This document shows, piece by piece, positions 42,060 through 52,266 of a stretch of 64,000 nucleotides of DNA. The stretch lies in contig CM043969.1 of NCBI GenBank assembly GCA_014529385.2, forward strand, positions 71,698,676 to 71,762,675. The letters run 5' to 3'. This DNA is from Adiantum capillus-veneris. Lineage: Eukaryota; Streptophyta; Polypodiopsida; Polypodiales; Pteridaceae. The notes under the pieces were generated by a model. It was not told the DNA's origin. It did no database searches and saw only the letters and a list, made by a program, of their open reading frames with translations. Both the position numbers and the translations under genes were made by a program. Positions within the stretch are counted from its first letter, which is position 1. Every line of letters starts with the position of its first letter.

Positions 42060-43442
42060 ATCACTCGCGTACAGGCTTGGGTGATCCGGAGACCCAAGTG
42101 AGTCGTGCCAGAGAGACGAGACAACGACAATATTCCATTAAAGTTGAACTATTGTTCAGAAATGGTAAAGTCTGCATGCCGAAAATCGATGAGGTTCGAC
42201 AAAGGATTTTGTGCGAATGCCACGATGTTCCTAGCGCTGGGCACCCAGGCATCCAAAGAACTTTGGCTTTGGTCAAGTGATATTTCTATTGGCCAAGGAT
42301 GCGCTCATACATAGAGGGCTATGTGAAGAAGTGCGCTCAGTGTCAGGTCAATAAGGCAGAGTGCCTTAGGAAAGCTGGCCTGCTACATCCATTGGAAATC
42401 CCAGATGCCAAGTGGTAGAGTATTTCCATGGACTTCATCGTTGGTTTGCCAAATACTAGTTGGGGCAATGACGCTATTTGGGTTGTGGTCGATAGACTCA
42501 CAAAAATGGTGAAGTGTTGATACTAACGAAGTTGACAGCAAAAAGCCACTAGTTGGTAGTTTTATTTGTCGATTAGCTTTATAAGCTGTATGGTTTGCCA
42601 GAGGATATCGTCAGTGATCGAGATACTAAGTTCACTGGCCGATTTTGGCGAGATGTGTTTGCTCATCTTCAGACTAAGTTGAGTATGTCGTCTTCTGACC
42701 ATCCTGAGTCCGATGGACAAATTGAGAGGATGAATTAGACGTTAGAGGACATGTTGAGAGCCTATGTCTCTCAAGGCAGTCTGATTGGGAAAGGTATCTC
42801 CCACAGTTAAGAGTTTGCCTATAATAGTAGCAAGCATTCTGCTATTGGATTTAGCCCGTTCATGCTGATGTATGGATTTGAGCCTAAATCCCCGATTGCT
42901 ATTGGCTTAGAGAAAGTCAACGAACACCAAGCTCGTGATATCCTGCATGACATGCAAGAAATGCTCGAATTGGCTAAGGATAAGATAAGAACGGCTCGTG
43001 ATCGAGTCACTACTTATGCTAATCAAAAGAGATCTCCAAGGACTCTAGATGTGGGACAATGGGTCTATCTGAGGATTCCAAGACTATGTGAACAGGAAAG
43101 CATTATAAGCTTTCAGCTAGATATTGTGGTCCGTTCTTGATCACAAAGAAAATTGGCCAAGTTGCCTATAAACTGGCTCTTCCTTCGGATGTTAGTGTAC
43201 ATCCAATGTTTCATGTCAGCCGCCTTAAAGTAAAATTGGGCGAAGCTGACGTTGTTGTGCCCATCGAGGAAAATGTATGGCAAGATATGCAAACTGAGTA
43301 TATTCCTCGAGAACCAGAGGCAGTTTTAAATCATCGTACCCATCATTCACGCCAAAAGGCTTATGACGAGTACCTAATTAAATGGAAGGGTCAAACTGAA
43401 AGGTTTGCTACTTGGGAACCAGTTAGGGCTCTGACAGCTTAG
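42060..43442 (+). pseudogene. Integrase and chromodomain of H
   Basis: The zinc finger is split by a stop (HDVPSAGHPGIQRTLALVK, stop, YFYWPRM...CAQCQ). The core keeps D (SMDFIVGLP), D (VSDRDTKF) and E (SDGQIERMN) but contains several stops. The C-terminal part is open: KIGQVAYKLALPSDVSVHPM and FHVSRLKVKLGE. It is followed by a chromodomain (DEYLIKWKGQTERFATWEP), which in relatives targets insertion to heterochromatin. It ends with TAG just before the polypurine tract. Confidence 0.85.
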
Positions 43443-43479
43443 TATCCCCACTTCATTGATGAGGACATCAATGGTTCTT

Positions 43480-43492
43480 AAGGGGGGAAGTT
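43480..43492 (+). promoter_or_regulatory. Polypurine tract of H
   Basis: AAGGGGGGAAG immediately before the 3' LTR at 43493. Confidence 0.88.
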
Positions 43493-43857
43493 TGTTATGT
43501 CCCGCTCATAGGAGAGGGGATCTAGTCCAGACGCCGTCGGGATGGGCGTCCAGTGTCCGGGCGGACGTAGTGTGAACTCGACTAGTGTGGCCGGCCATTA
43601 TTATAAAAGGGAGGCCAAGGCCTCATTTGAAGTTATCGACCCCCACCGACAGAGTGCCAATGGTTAGCCTGCAAGGCTAGGAGTGCACGAGGTCACCTCG
43701 AGGAGGTGAGGCCGGGTGGTATGGGATGCTTGGTCTTATAGGTGCACGCCCCAGCACGGGGGAGTTGTCGGATGTTGGCTATGGTCGGGTGGTTTTTCCG
43801 ATGCGTGTCTGTAGGCGGTCCGTGTAGCTGGGAGATCCACTCCGAGAGTTCGTTTCA
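43493..43857 (+). repeat. 3' LTR of chromovirus H
   Basis: 365 bp from TGTTATGTCCCGCT to GTTTCA. TATAAAA at 43612-43618 is the likely core promoter element. GC-rich compared with the internal region. Followed by target duplication GGGTC. Confidence 0.9.
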
Positions 43858-43862
43858 GGGTC

Positions 43863-45670
43863 TTCCCTCGTCCAAGAGTAAGAAAGTAGATGAGGCAACG
43901 CATGATGCATTGTTTGCAGATTTTCCAGATGCACATATACAACAAGGAAAGGACGTTAGCAGGAAAAGGGCTCGTTGTTCTCAGGATGTAGATGAGGATA
44001 CAGATCAAGAGACAGGCATGTATACGTAGTCTACTTTGCCTTTACGTATCCATGCACAGTCCGGGGTAAATGAGAGGCAAAAAACTGCAGAAACAGAGAT
44101 TGCTCGCACTCTTATAGGGTGCAACATTGCATTTAATGTCTTGCGGACAGAGCAATGGAAGAAAATGGTCCGAGCCATTGCACAAGTCGGCGCCACAGAT
44201 TCTTGGAGTGGCTTGGATTATCAGAAGATGCGCACAAAAATGTTAGATGAGCAGCAAGAGATCATTGATAGAGCATTGGTCCCAGTGAAAGCTGGGTGGC
44301 AGCAGTTTGGTTGTACTATTATCTTTGATGGGTTGAGTGATATTCGCAGACGCCACATTATCAACATCCTTGTTTCCTCTTGCCTTGGTACATACTTCCT
44401 ACGTGTTGTGGACGCGGGCAAGGCTGGTGAGCATATTTCGGCAGAGTTTATTTTTGGGCACATTCGGCAAGCCATCAAGGGGGTTGGGAAGGATAATGTC
44501 GTACAGTTACTCTATCATTCTCGAGAGTCGAATCTCTTGCGTTTTGTAGTTTGTCGAATCTCTTGCGCTTTTTAGAAGCCATAGTTTGTAACTAACAAGA
44601 TATTGGTCGTATAATGGTCACTGATTTTGCAGGTTGTTACGGACAATGCGTCCAACTACAAGGCCATGGGGGAGATGGTTGAGGCGGAGTTCCCTCGCAT
44701 AGTTTGGACTCCATGTGCTGCACATTGCCTCGACTTACTCGTGGAGGATATTGGCAAGTTGACTTGGGTACAGCCTATTGTTTCTGATGCGTCGAAGATG
44801 ACTACTTTCTTCCGCAAGAAACATCAAGCACTTGCCATATTCAGGAGTCAGCACACTAGACATGGTGCGTCGCTTGAAGACTAGGTTTGCATACATGTAC
44901 CTAGTACTTCAGAGGCTTTACAGGTTGAGGGATCCATTGTTGCAGACAGTTGTGGACCCTAAGTGGCGGTTGATGCACCATGCGCAGACGGAGCCTACCA
45001 AGTACATACAGAGGAAAGTGCTTGATGAGAGCTTTTGGGTAGAGGTGCACTCTTTGGCAGTGGCTCTCCAGCCTCTCTATGTTCTCTTGCGTGTACAGAC
45101 ATGGAGGGGTCGACTCTTGGCCTTGTGTATCATCTATTCATGCAGATGAGGCAGCATATAGCAACACGTACCTCCGTGACATCAGAGCGGTAAGTCAATG
45201 CATTTGAAAATTGGTACTGTATTTTGTTTCTGCCTTCTCGCTTGATCCTTGGAAAGTTGGATGCTGTATTTGTTTTAAGTCTTGATCGTGAAGTCTTGTG
45301 AATTGCAGGCGGATGACATCCTTGCTATTGTGGAGAGTAGATGGACGTATATGAGTTGTCCTATTCATGGGATGGCTGCTATACTCCATCCTCTCTACAA
45401 GACTCCAGAGCTTTTTGCAGAGAGCGGTTTGCTCAACTTGCGATCGGAGTACCTAGATAGGATGTTCACTGAGGATGAGCAACTAGACCTTGACAACGAG
45501 ATGAGCAGTTACATGAACAATCTGGGACCGTCTTTCTTGAGGAGTGTGTCTTTGAGGCTCGTCGTGTTGGCCAATAAAAATATCTCTAAGGCTTGTGTCG
45601 TAGACATTACACCTCTATGTCGTGTCGTGCGTAAGAAGAAGCATGTGCTTTATCCATTACCTTTGTTCTA
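43863..45670 (+). pseudogene. hAT2 transposase core (broken, intron-containing)
   Basis: Continues the BED exon with an acidic linker, an in-frame TAG at 44,027-44,029, then the core WKKMVRAIAQVGATDSW and GCTIIFDGLSDIRRRHIIN. An intron at about 44,507-44,632 ends in TTTTGCAG; its expected donor reads TT, though a GT lies six bases upstream. Then VTDNASNYKAMG and CAAHCLDLLVEDIGKL. A frameshift near 44,860 leads to the frame 44,832-45,149. A second intron has a clean GTAAGT at 45,190 and GCAG before 45,309. The last part (SRWTYMSCPIHGMAAILHP) runs to about 45,670. The dimerisation domain is absent. Confidence 0.82.
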
Positions 45671-45979
45671 AGTGGGACGCACCACACAAAGAGCCTGATG
45701 AAAATAAAGGTAACTAGCTTTAATAGAGTAGGGAAAAATTTCAGTAGCAGTTTGTAGTTGCTGCCAAATTTCACCGAAATCGAGGTTGTCAGAGTACATC
45801 TCGGGTAGAGATTCCAACTCTTGATAATGTATATTTGTTATGGCATTTACTTGGGGCCGTAGAGAGAGAGAGAGCATTTGCCACCACATTTTTACTTCCA
45901 GGAGTGTGGAGAATTTGGAAGTGAAAGATGGAAAGAAAATTGGCCCACAACATATGTTTCTCAAACAACTTGTGTTGAG

Positions 45980-46200
45980 AGAGAAAGTATCAAAGACTTT
46001 GATGATCTGTCTTGATCGTAAAATCTGCTCCTAGAAGGTAGTGTTTCCAAACTGAGAGAGCATGAATGATTGCCATGAGTTCCTTCTCATAGATGGAAGC
46101 ATGAAGCTCCACATCACGTAGTCATCTACTTTCTTATATAAGCTATTGCGTGGCCTTCTTGATTAAGAGCTGAGCCAATGCAATCGCCTGAAACATCACA
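45980..46200 (-). pseudogene. RNase H remnant of element G
   Basis: The minus-strand frame shows YEKELMAIIHALSVWKHYLL followed by IKTDHQS, the conserved core of retroelement RNase H. Stops on both sides. Confidence 0.7.
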
Positions 46201-46329
46201 ATGTACTTTAAATGGTTTTCGGAGATCAGAGACAATGAGGATGGGTCCATGGGTGAGAAGGTACTTAAGCTTTTCATAAGCTTCCTTCTTTCTAGGCCCC
46301 ATACAAAAGATATCTTTTTCTTTGTGAGA

Positions 46330-47060
46330 TCATCGAGAGGTGCAACTACATGAGCAAAATGGCGAATAAAGCTTTTGTAGTAGAAACAAAGGCCAAGGAA
46401 ACTTTGGACATCATGAACTGAAGCAGGGTGTGGTTAATCTGAAATAGCTTGAACCTTTGCTTGGTCAATGCGTACTTGATTATGGGAGGCAATGTGTCGT
46501 TTGTGTTCCTCCTTTGTGTGAGAGAAGACAAAAATGTTATCGAAGAAGATGCCTGTGAATTGTCGATGAGGACGAAAAATTTGTTCCATCATTCGATTGA
46601 AAGTTGCTGGAACGACGGAAAGGCATGACTAGAGACTCGTACAATCCTAAATTTGTACAGAATGCAGTCTTGTGTATATCTTATGGAGCAAACAATGCAG
46701 TCTTTTGTACGACCAAAAGGCATTACTAAAAACTCGTACAATCCTAAATTTGTACGAAATGCAATCTTATGTATGTCTTTTGGAGCAATATGAATTTGAT
46801 GGTAGCTGCTCTTGAAATCTATGCGGTTGAAAATTTGTGCCCTTGTAGCTTGTCTTTGATATCATCGATTCGCGGAATCAAAAATCTAATTTTGATTGTA
46901 ATCTTGTTGAGAGAATGATAGTCAATGCACATTCAAAAAGTACCGTTTTTCTTCTGAAAAAGCAATATTGGTGAACAATAAGGAGAAGTACTAGGGCGAA
47001 CAAGACCCATTCTCCTTATTTACATAATCTGGAAATGGATGAGTTATGTAATGCCAAGGC
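46330..47060 (-). pseudogene. Reverse transcriptase remnant of G
   Basis: Motifs recognisable on minus include [26 protein letters not shown] and the catalytic strand as FFDNIFVFS, where the second Asp of the usual DD pair is Asn. A stretch of about 98 bp is tandemly duplicated (46,619-46,691 and 46,717-46,788). Confidence 0.7.
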
Positions 47061-47480
47061 ATTCCCAAAATAACATCGCAGCCTTGTATTGGAGCAGCTA
47101 GGAAAGACTCTTGATCAGGAGTACTTCCCAATCTTTAGATTCAAATGCTCTTGCACTGAAATGGAATTCGTAGTCAACCCGTCAAAGGCTGATCCTGAAC
47201 TGATTGGAGTTCCCAATCACTCGGGCATAGATTCTGAGGTGTCCAATGAAATGAAATTGTTGGTGGATCCTGGATCAAACAAGATCAATCCTCTTTGCCC
47301 ATTGAGACTGCCCCACCCTATGAGTAGCTGCCTTTTTTCTTTATCCTTCCTCGTGTTGGCTTGTACGTCAGGTACAAGATTTGATGCAGGAGGAGAATCT
47401 TTCTTAAGCTGTAGGCAATTTGGTTTCTTATGGTCTTTCTCACCTCAATAGAAACATTTTCCCTCGTCCATGTAGGTTTA
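47040..47480 (-). pseudogene. Zinc knuckle and protease of G
   Basis: The minus strand encodes a protease active site LILFDPGSTNNFIS, again Asp-Pro-Gly, and near 47,040-47,080 the later strand GCDVILGMPW. The open frame on the plus strand here is only the antisense shadow. Confidence 0.7.
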
Positions 47481-47785
47481 ATTGAGAGGGAGTGAAGAAT
47501 TTACTTTAGCTTCTTTTCTGGGCTTTTAGTTTGATCTGAAGGCCGCTTTCGTGTGGAGATTTCTGGCTTAGTAGTGAGAGCCTTTTGCTTTGCATGAAAG
47601 GTACTAAACTCCTGCTTGCGAGGAATTCCTTTCCAATGCAAGTTATTGGCTATCAAGACGGACTGCATCATAATTTGAACAGTGTTTCGGGGGTAGAGCT
47701 TCATACTTTTTTGAAGTATTGGCTAAAGTCCAGCTTCAAACTTGTGCATCGTCTCTTCTCAGAAACTTTTATAAAGGGAGTAACT

Positions 47786-48592
47786 TTAAGGACTTCTCAG
47801 AATTTGTAGACGTAGTCGGACACAACTTCGTTCTCTCTTTGGGAGAGCCAATCCCATTCTGTCTACACATTGTCGGCAAAGTATGGGGGAAGGAATTGAG
47901 GGTAGAACTCCTTTTTGAACTCCTCCCAAGTCTTTGGGTTTGTGTTTTTCCAGAATTGTGGTAAGCCACTTGTTGCTACCCGTATCTTTCAGATACATGC
48001 TAACATGGCGTAGTTTTGAGCGCTCTGAGAAATTACCTTCTACAAAGGCCACCTCGAATTGTCGAATAAAAGGGAGAGCCTTCGTATCAATCCTCTTTCC
48101 ATTATAACATTTGAATTTAACATCTTTATCTCCAGCTTTGAATGTCTTCTTCTTCTTCTTGTGGTGTCGGGTCCGCTTCTTGGAGATGGCTTTGGAATCC
48201 TTGTGCACCAGAATTGTGTGCCGACTCTTCCTACGATCCTTTTCTTGCTTTTCTGCTTTTGGTGGTTGATCTATAGCCTTCTCTGGGGGCAACTCACGTT
48301 CCTCATGAGGAATGATATTATCCAGGTTCTTCATAAAAGAGTATTCTGGCGAGTAAGTCGGCGAATTTGTTTTCTTCTTCTTCTTCGTGCTGTCGGGAGG
48401 TTCCTATTGCAGGAGTTTTGAGGTGGGGGAGTTTTGAGGTACTGGGGGAGTTTTGAGGTGGTTCTTTCACCATCTTTGCTTTCCCTTTTTCAAGGGGCTT
48501 AAGTACTTTTTGCACCTATGGCTGAGCAACAGCAGCTTGCAATTCTGCCATTTGTTGCCTGAGTTGCTCAAGCTCTTGTGCTTGTCCTGCCA
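47786..48592 (-). pseudogene. gag of G
   Basis: The start ATG at 48,592 gives a Gln/Leu/Glu-rich coiled-coil (MAGQAQELEQLRQQMAELQ), interrupted by TAG after VAQP. A Lys/Pro/Ser-rich region follows. The frame 48,334-47,786 contains the gag core (ALPFIRQFEVAFVEGNFSER, SNKWLTTIL). The rest is frameshifted. Confidence 0.72.
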
Positions 48593-48662
48593 TGACGGGT
48601 ATTTTTTTTCCAAGGACTGTCTCTTCTTAAGAAAGGAAATGAGAGGACCTTGCTTTGATATC

Positions 48663-48900
48663 ACTGCCACAAAAATGGAAGCGTGTACATAATACTTTAA
48701 AACTAAGTGACTAATTCACGTGGAATTCTGCAAGACATAAAATTGCAACAAATCGACACAACACTAGGGACTAGAAGATGGACTGGTTCTCCCCCTTGAA
48801 GGAGATTTTAATTTATTTGTAAGTGTTACAAGCATGTGAACCCGAAATAGAATTCATTGTTCATGTCCCAAATATTTTTGATGCGTAAAGATGCATGCTT
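48663..48900. other. Possible 5' LTR of G; no gene
   Basis: Lies beyond the degenerate primer site on the minus strand. It is AT-rich and could be LTR sequence, but no partner LTR exists in the window to confirm its limits. Confidence 0.35.
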
Positions 48901-48901
48901 T

Positions 48902-49361
48902 CATAAGCCTATTGGCTGAAATCATCATACTTGTAGCCAAGAATGGATATGTCTGCTTCGTACAGGGATTTTTAGCGTGGGAGAAGCTTCTACTTATATT
49001 TGCTCGCGTAGGGGACTCCCACACGAGTTCTCCTTGGTTGGAACCTACTTCTGAAATGTGTCAGAGTGCGGAAATTTTCATGGGCGGCCGGTACTGGACT
49101 TGTCTGAGTGGGACGCTTTCCGCAGGTACGCACACAAGCTGCTATGGCTGCACTCTACCTCCGTCGCGGGCTTCATAGCCTCTGCCCGGCCTTCACGGAT
49201 TCCATAGTAAGAAAATCGCGAGGGGAGAGAGAATTGGCTGAACTTAGAGCCGAGAGAGGGGACTCTGTGCGTGGGTGGAAATTGCTACAGAACTCGAAAA
49301 TGTGGTAGCACTAGGCCTTATGTAAGGTTGCACATGCTAAATCCTTGCTAGATGGCACCAA

Positions 49362-49396
<35 letters not shown>

Positions 49397-49823
49397 GAGA
49401 GTTGCCAACGTTGGGCTTTCTAGAATCCTACGCTAGCAGTTTTTAGTCTTATTGTAATGTTAAGTCATTTGACCGCGTTCATACTGACCGGGCCACTCAT
49501 TTTTTAAAAGGTTTCAAACCTTAGACTTAAAGATGAGTGTTGAAACCCGGGTTTTTGGCCACTCTAGAGTATTAACAACTCGACTGATTTTATGTCTCTC
49601 CCGACCCAATTTGTTGGCTCTCGCCGGGTCGTATTTCCATTGTGTCCAACCGGCCACTTTCGTGGGCAGCCACTGCAAGATTATTACATTATAGCTTGCT
49701 CGAGCAGACTAGGGACACCATCTTATTCATGTGCTTGTTTAGAACTATTCTGCACTACGTCCGACTACTGTTCTACTTATCATACTATCTGGACACGGAT
49801 AAATTTCCACATGGCACATTGCA
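48902..49823. repeat. Dispersed repeat C, copy 2
   Basis: Matches 29,441-30,408 from AAGCCTATTGGCTGAAAT onward, with substitutions and small indels. Its (GA)n array is at 49,362-49,401. It is followed directly by a B LTR in plus orientation. Confidence 0.75.
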
Positions 49824-50040
49824 TGTCAAAAAGTGCTGACGTGTCAAGCCACTGAAGAATAGAGCCAACTTGCAAATCCCGGCCGAGAAGCCTAAACCCT
49901 AGAAGAAGCAGCAGAAGAAGTTTTACCAACTTGCAAAGTCTTGCTGAGTGGCCTATTACTAAAGAGTAGTTCCCGCCAACTTATGGGACCCCGTCCGATA
50001 AGGCCCTAGTGACCTAAAGAGAATAAACTAAAGCGGGACC

Positions 50041-50098
<58 letters not shown>

Positions 50099-50481
50099 GC
50101 GTAAAAGATGATGTCATGGCAGCTATACTGACACATGTGATTTGCGTGGCAGTGCCACGTGACAGACAATACGGATTTCCGCATTTTGCGCTACTAATGT
50201 GGCAGCTGTACAGATGTGCTACCAACTTTTTAGCCAGTTTTTGGGATTAGATGCTTTTGAATTTGAAAGCTTTTCATGTAACAACTTTTCATGGCCAAGG
50301 GCCTTTAAATATGAGCCAAGGGCTCATTCTTTGGAATGCTGCAGTATGAAGGTGCAAAGAATATGGAGTACCGACATTGTACCTTGTTCAAGCAATATAA
50401 AGAAATGCCGAAGGGACGCCAAGTTTTGGGGCCAGTGCTCTCTCGGGGTGGAACCCTGCCACTCCCTGTCTCGTGTGTCAT

Positions 50482-50527
<46 letters not shown>

Positions 50528-50603
50528 GTCAGGGTTATTTGAAGTGCTAAAAGTGTTCAGTCTGTTCTTTTCCGTTGGCACGTGGTGCCCGTCCCTTGTT
50601 ACA
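49824..50603 (+). repeat. Family-B LTR, longest copy
   Basis: 780 bp, TGTCAAAAAGTG...CTTGTTACA. It is enlarged by an (AC)n array at 50,042-50,096 and a (CT)n array at 50,486-50,525. TATA-like AATATAAAG at about 50,394-50,403. Confidence 0.85.
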
Positions 50604-50604
50604 A

Positions 50605-51824
50605 TGGTATCAGAGCTTCAGGCATGTGCTTTTCTGAAAGCATACCGGTCCCACCAAAGAGCAAACAGAGCAAACCGGTGCTTCCAAAGTCTACTGGAAT
50701 TTTATTTGAAGTATCTTCGTTCCCCGACCATGGACTTATTAGCCACTCCCACCCTTACTTCATCGCGCATCGGGCGCGCTCCTCTTTGCATTGCTCGGCC
50801 TTACATGGCATAAGCCATGAAGATCACTCGCAAAGAAGGATCAAGGATTCTTTTACAAGCCGCTGTTTTTCTCAGAGGCAATGCCATGTAGTGGTGGATG
50901 TTTATAGCTACCAAGTCGCACACTCCAAGTACTTGGCAAGCTTTCAAATTTTTTTTTGCTCGAGGTTACATGCCTTCAGACATCTTTCTTTGGATTGCAA
51001 CTTCTAGCAAAGTGGGGTATCTTGAAAGGCCTGTTGCAGAGGCCCTAGCAAATTAAAATTTGAAATTTCTTGACATCTCTTGATAGGTGTCTCTTCTCGA
51101 GCTGATAACCTTGGAGGTCAAGTATGATTGATATATTTTGGGGTTACCATCACTGCCACAGGAACACTATCTGTTGAGGCTTGTTTCGATGTTTGAAAAG
51201 TGTTGTTTTTATTCATGGCCCAGATCCTTGTGGTTATTACGGGGGGAGTATTAAGAAGTCTAAGCAGTGGTTACTCTCAGCACCTCCAAACGACGCAGAC
51301 TGCGGTCCGGGGGGATGTTTGGTTGTAAAAGGCCTCTATATCTCTCGGCTTGGACCTTTTTAGGTTATGCGGGAGAGTGATGAGGGAGTCGTTGAACAAC
51401 ATGACCCAGACTTGGATGGTTATTTATGGGGGGAGTGTTCCTCGGCGGCTTTATGTTTCTAGGTCTTGTAACATGCATATGTGAGCATTCATGTTGCATT
51501 GTGATTTGCCAACCACTGAATATTCATTATTCTTTTGGGAAACCAACGACGAAGGATATCAAGAGTTCCGACCTGGAATGAGACTCTCCATTGGATGAGA
51601 TACTATTGGGAAACCAACGACCGAGGATACTCCAATCTGGAATGAGACTCCTTATTGGATGAGATTCTTCTGGTAAGCCAACGACCAAGGAAATCAAGAG
51701 CTCTGATTTGGAATGAGAAAACTACTCGTCCCTCGGAATGACTCCGGAAATTTTTGAGCTAACTTGAGTTGTTTTGCAGATATGCTGTAATCAAGGACGA
51801 TTACTTTCTATCAAGAAGGGGGGA
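50605..51824 (+). mobile_element. Family-B internal region, non-coding
   Basis: The primer site TGGTATCAGAGC (50605-50616) starts it and a polypurine tract (AAGAAGGGGGGA, about 51,813-51,824) ends it. About 1.2 kb with only short frames and no gag, protease, RT or integrase. It contains a single copy of the motif that is tandemly amplified in the element at 54,173-57,074 (frame APPNDADCGPGGCLVV near 51,283). Confidence 0.82.
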
Positions 51825-52265
51825 TGTCACAAATTGCTGACGTGCCAAGCCAATGAAGAACAGAGCCAATCTGCAAATCGCGGTCGAGAAGCCTAAACCC
51901 TAGAAGAAGCTGCACCAAGAAGTTTTACCTACTTGCAAAGTCTTGCCGAGTGGCCTATTACTAAAGAGGAGTTTCCGCCAACTTATGGGACCCCGTCTGA
52001 TGGGGCCCTAGTGACCTAGAGAGAATAAACTAAAGCGGGACCAAAACACACACACACACACACACACAAAGCGAAGAAGATGATGACGTGGCAGTTGTAC
52101 GGACGCCAAGGTTTGGGGCCAGTGCTCTCTCGGAGTGGCACTCCGCCACTCCCCGTCTTGTGTGTCGTGCACTCTCTCTCTCTTTGAGGTCAATGTTATT
52201 TTGAAGTGCTAAAAGTGTTCAGTCTATTCTTTTCCATTGGCACGTGGGCCCGTCCCCTTGTTACA
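51825..52265 (+). repeat. Family-B LTR, shortened
   Basis: 441 bp, TGTCACAAATTGC...CTTGTTACA. It lacks about 250-340 bp of the middle, including the TATA-like region present in other copies. An (AC)n array lies at 52,045-52,068. A second primer site follows at 52267-52278. Confidence 0.85.
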
Positions 52266-52266
52266 G

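Larger units (their letters stand above)
31141..43857 (+). mobile_element. Chromovirus H (Ty3/gypsy), 5' LTR deleted
   Basis: Target duplication GGGTC at 31136-31140 and 43858-43862. Order: a stub of about 14-15 bp of 5' LTR (TGTTATGTCCCGCT), gag, zinc knuckle, protease, RT, [A4 insertion 33,542-41,125], RNase H, integrase, chromodomain, polypurine tract, 3' LTR (43493-43857). The primer site and nearly all of the 5' LTR are gone. Many stops and frameshifts. Without A4 the element spans about 5.1 kb. Confidence 0.88.
30880..45670 (+). mobile_element. Second hAT transposon (hAT2), split by chromovirus H
   Basis: Transposase parts lie at 30,975-31,140 and 43,863-45,670. They are separated by element H with the GGGTC target duplication and are in register once H is ignored. 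It is a different copy and subgroup from the hAT at 12,482: the core is related (DUF659-type) but well diverged, and this one has introns. Neither terminal inverted repeat was identified, and the C-terminal dimerisation domain is missing, so the right end is truncated. Confidence 0.75.
45690..48660 (-). mobile_element. Ty3/gypsy element G, strongly decayed
   Basis: On minus: a degenerate primer site near 48,650-48,662 (TGATATCAAAGC), gag (48,592-47,786), knuckle and protease (about 47,480-47,040), RT (about 47,040-46,330) and RNase H (about 46,200-45,980). Integrase and the 3' LTR were not found. Sequence at 48,663-48,890 may be its 5' LTR. Almost every domain is frameshifted. Confidence 0.72.

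Noticed and set aside
47089-47451. 120-codon + strand frame
   Set aside because: It is antisense to the zinc knuckle and protease of element G, which show real motifs on the minus strand.
51895-51905. Telomere-like CCTAAACCCTA
   Set aside because: It is a single unit within a B LTR, present in other B copies; no array.
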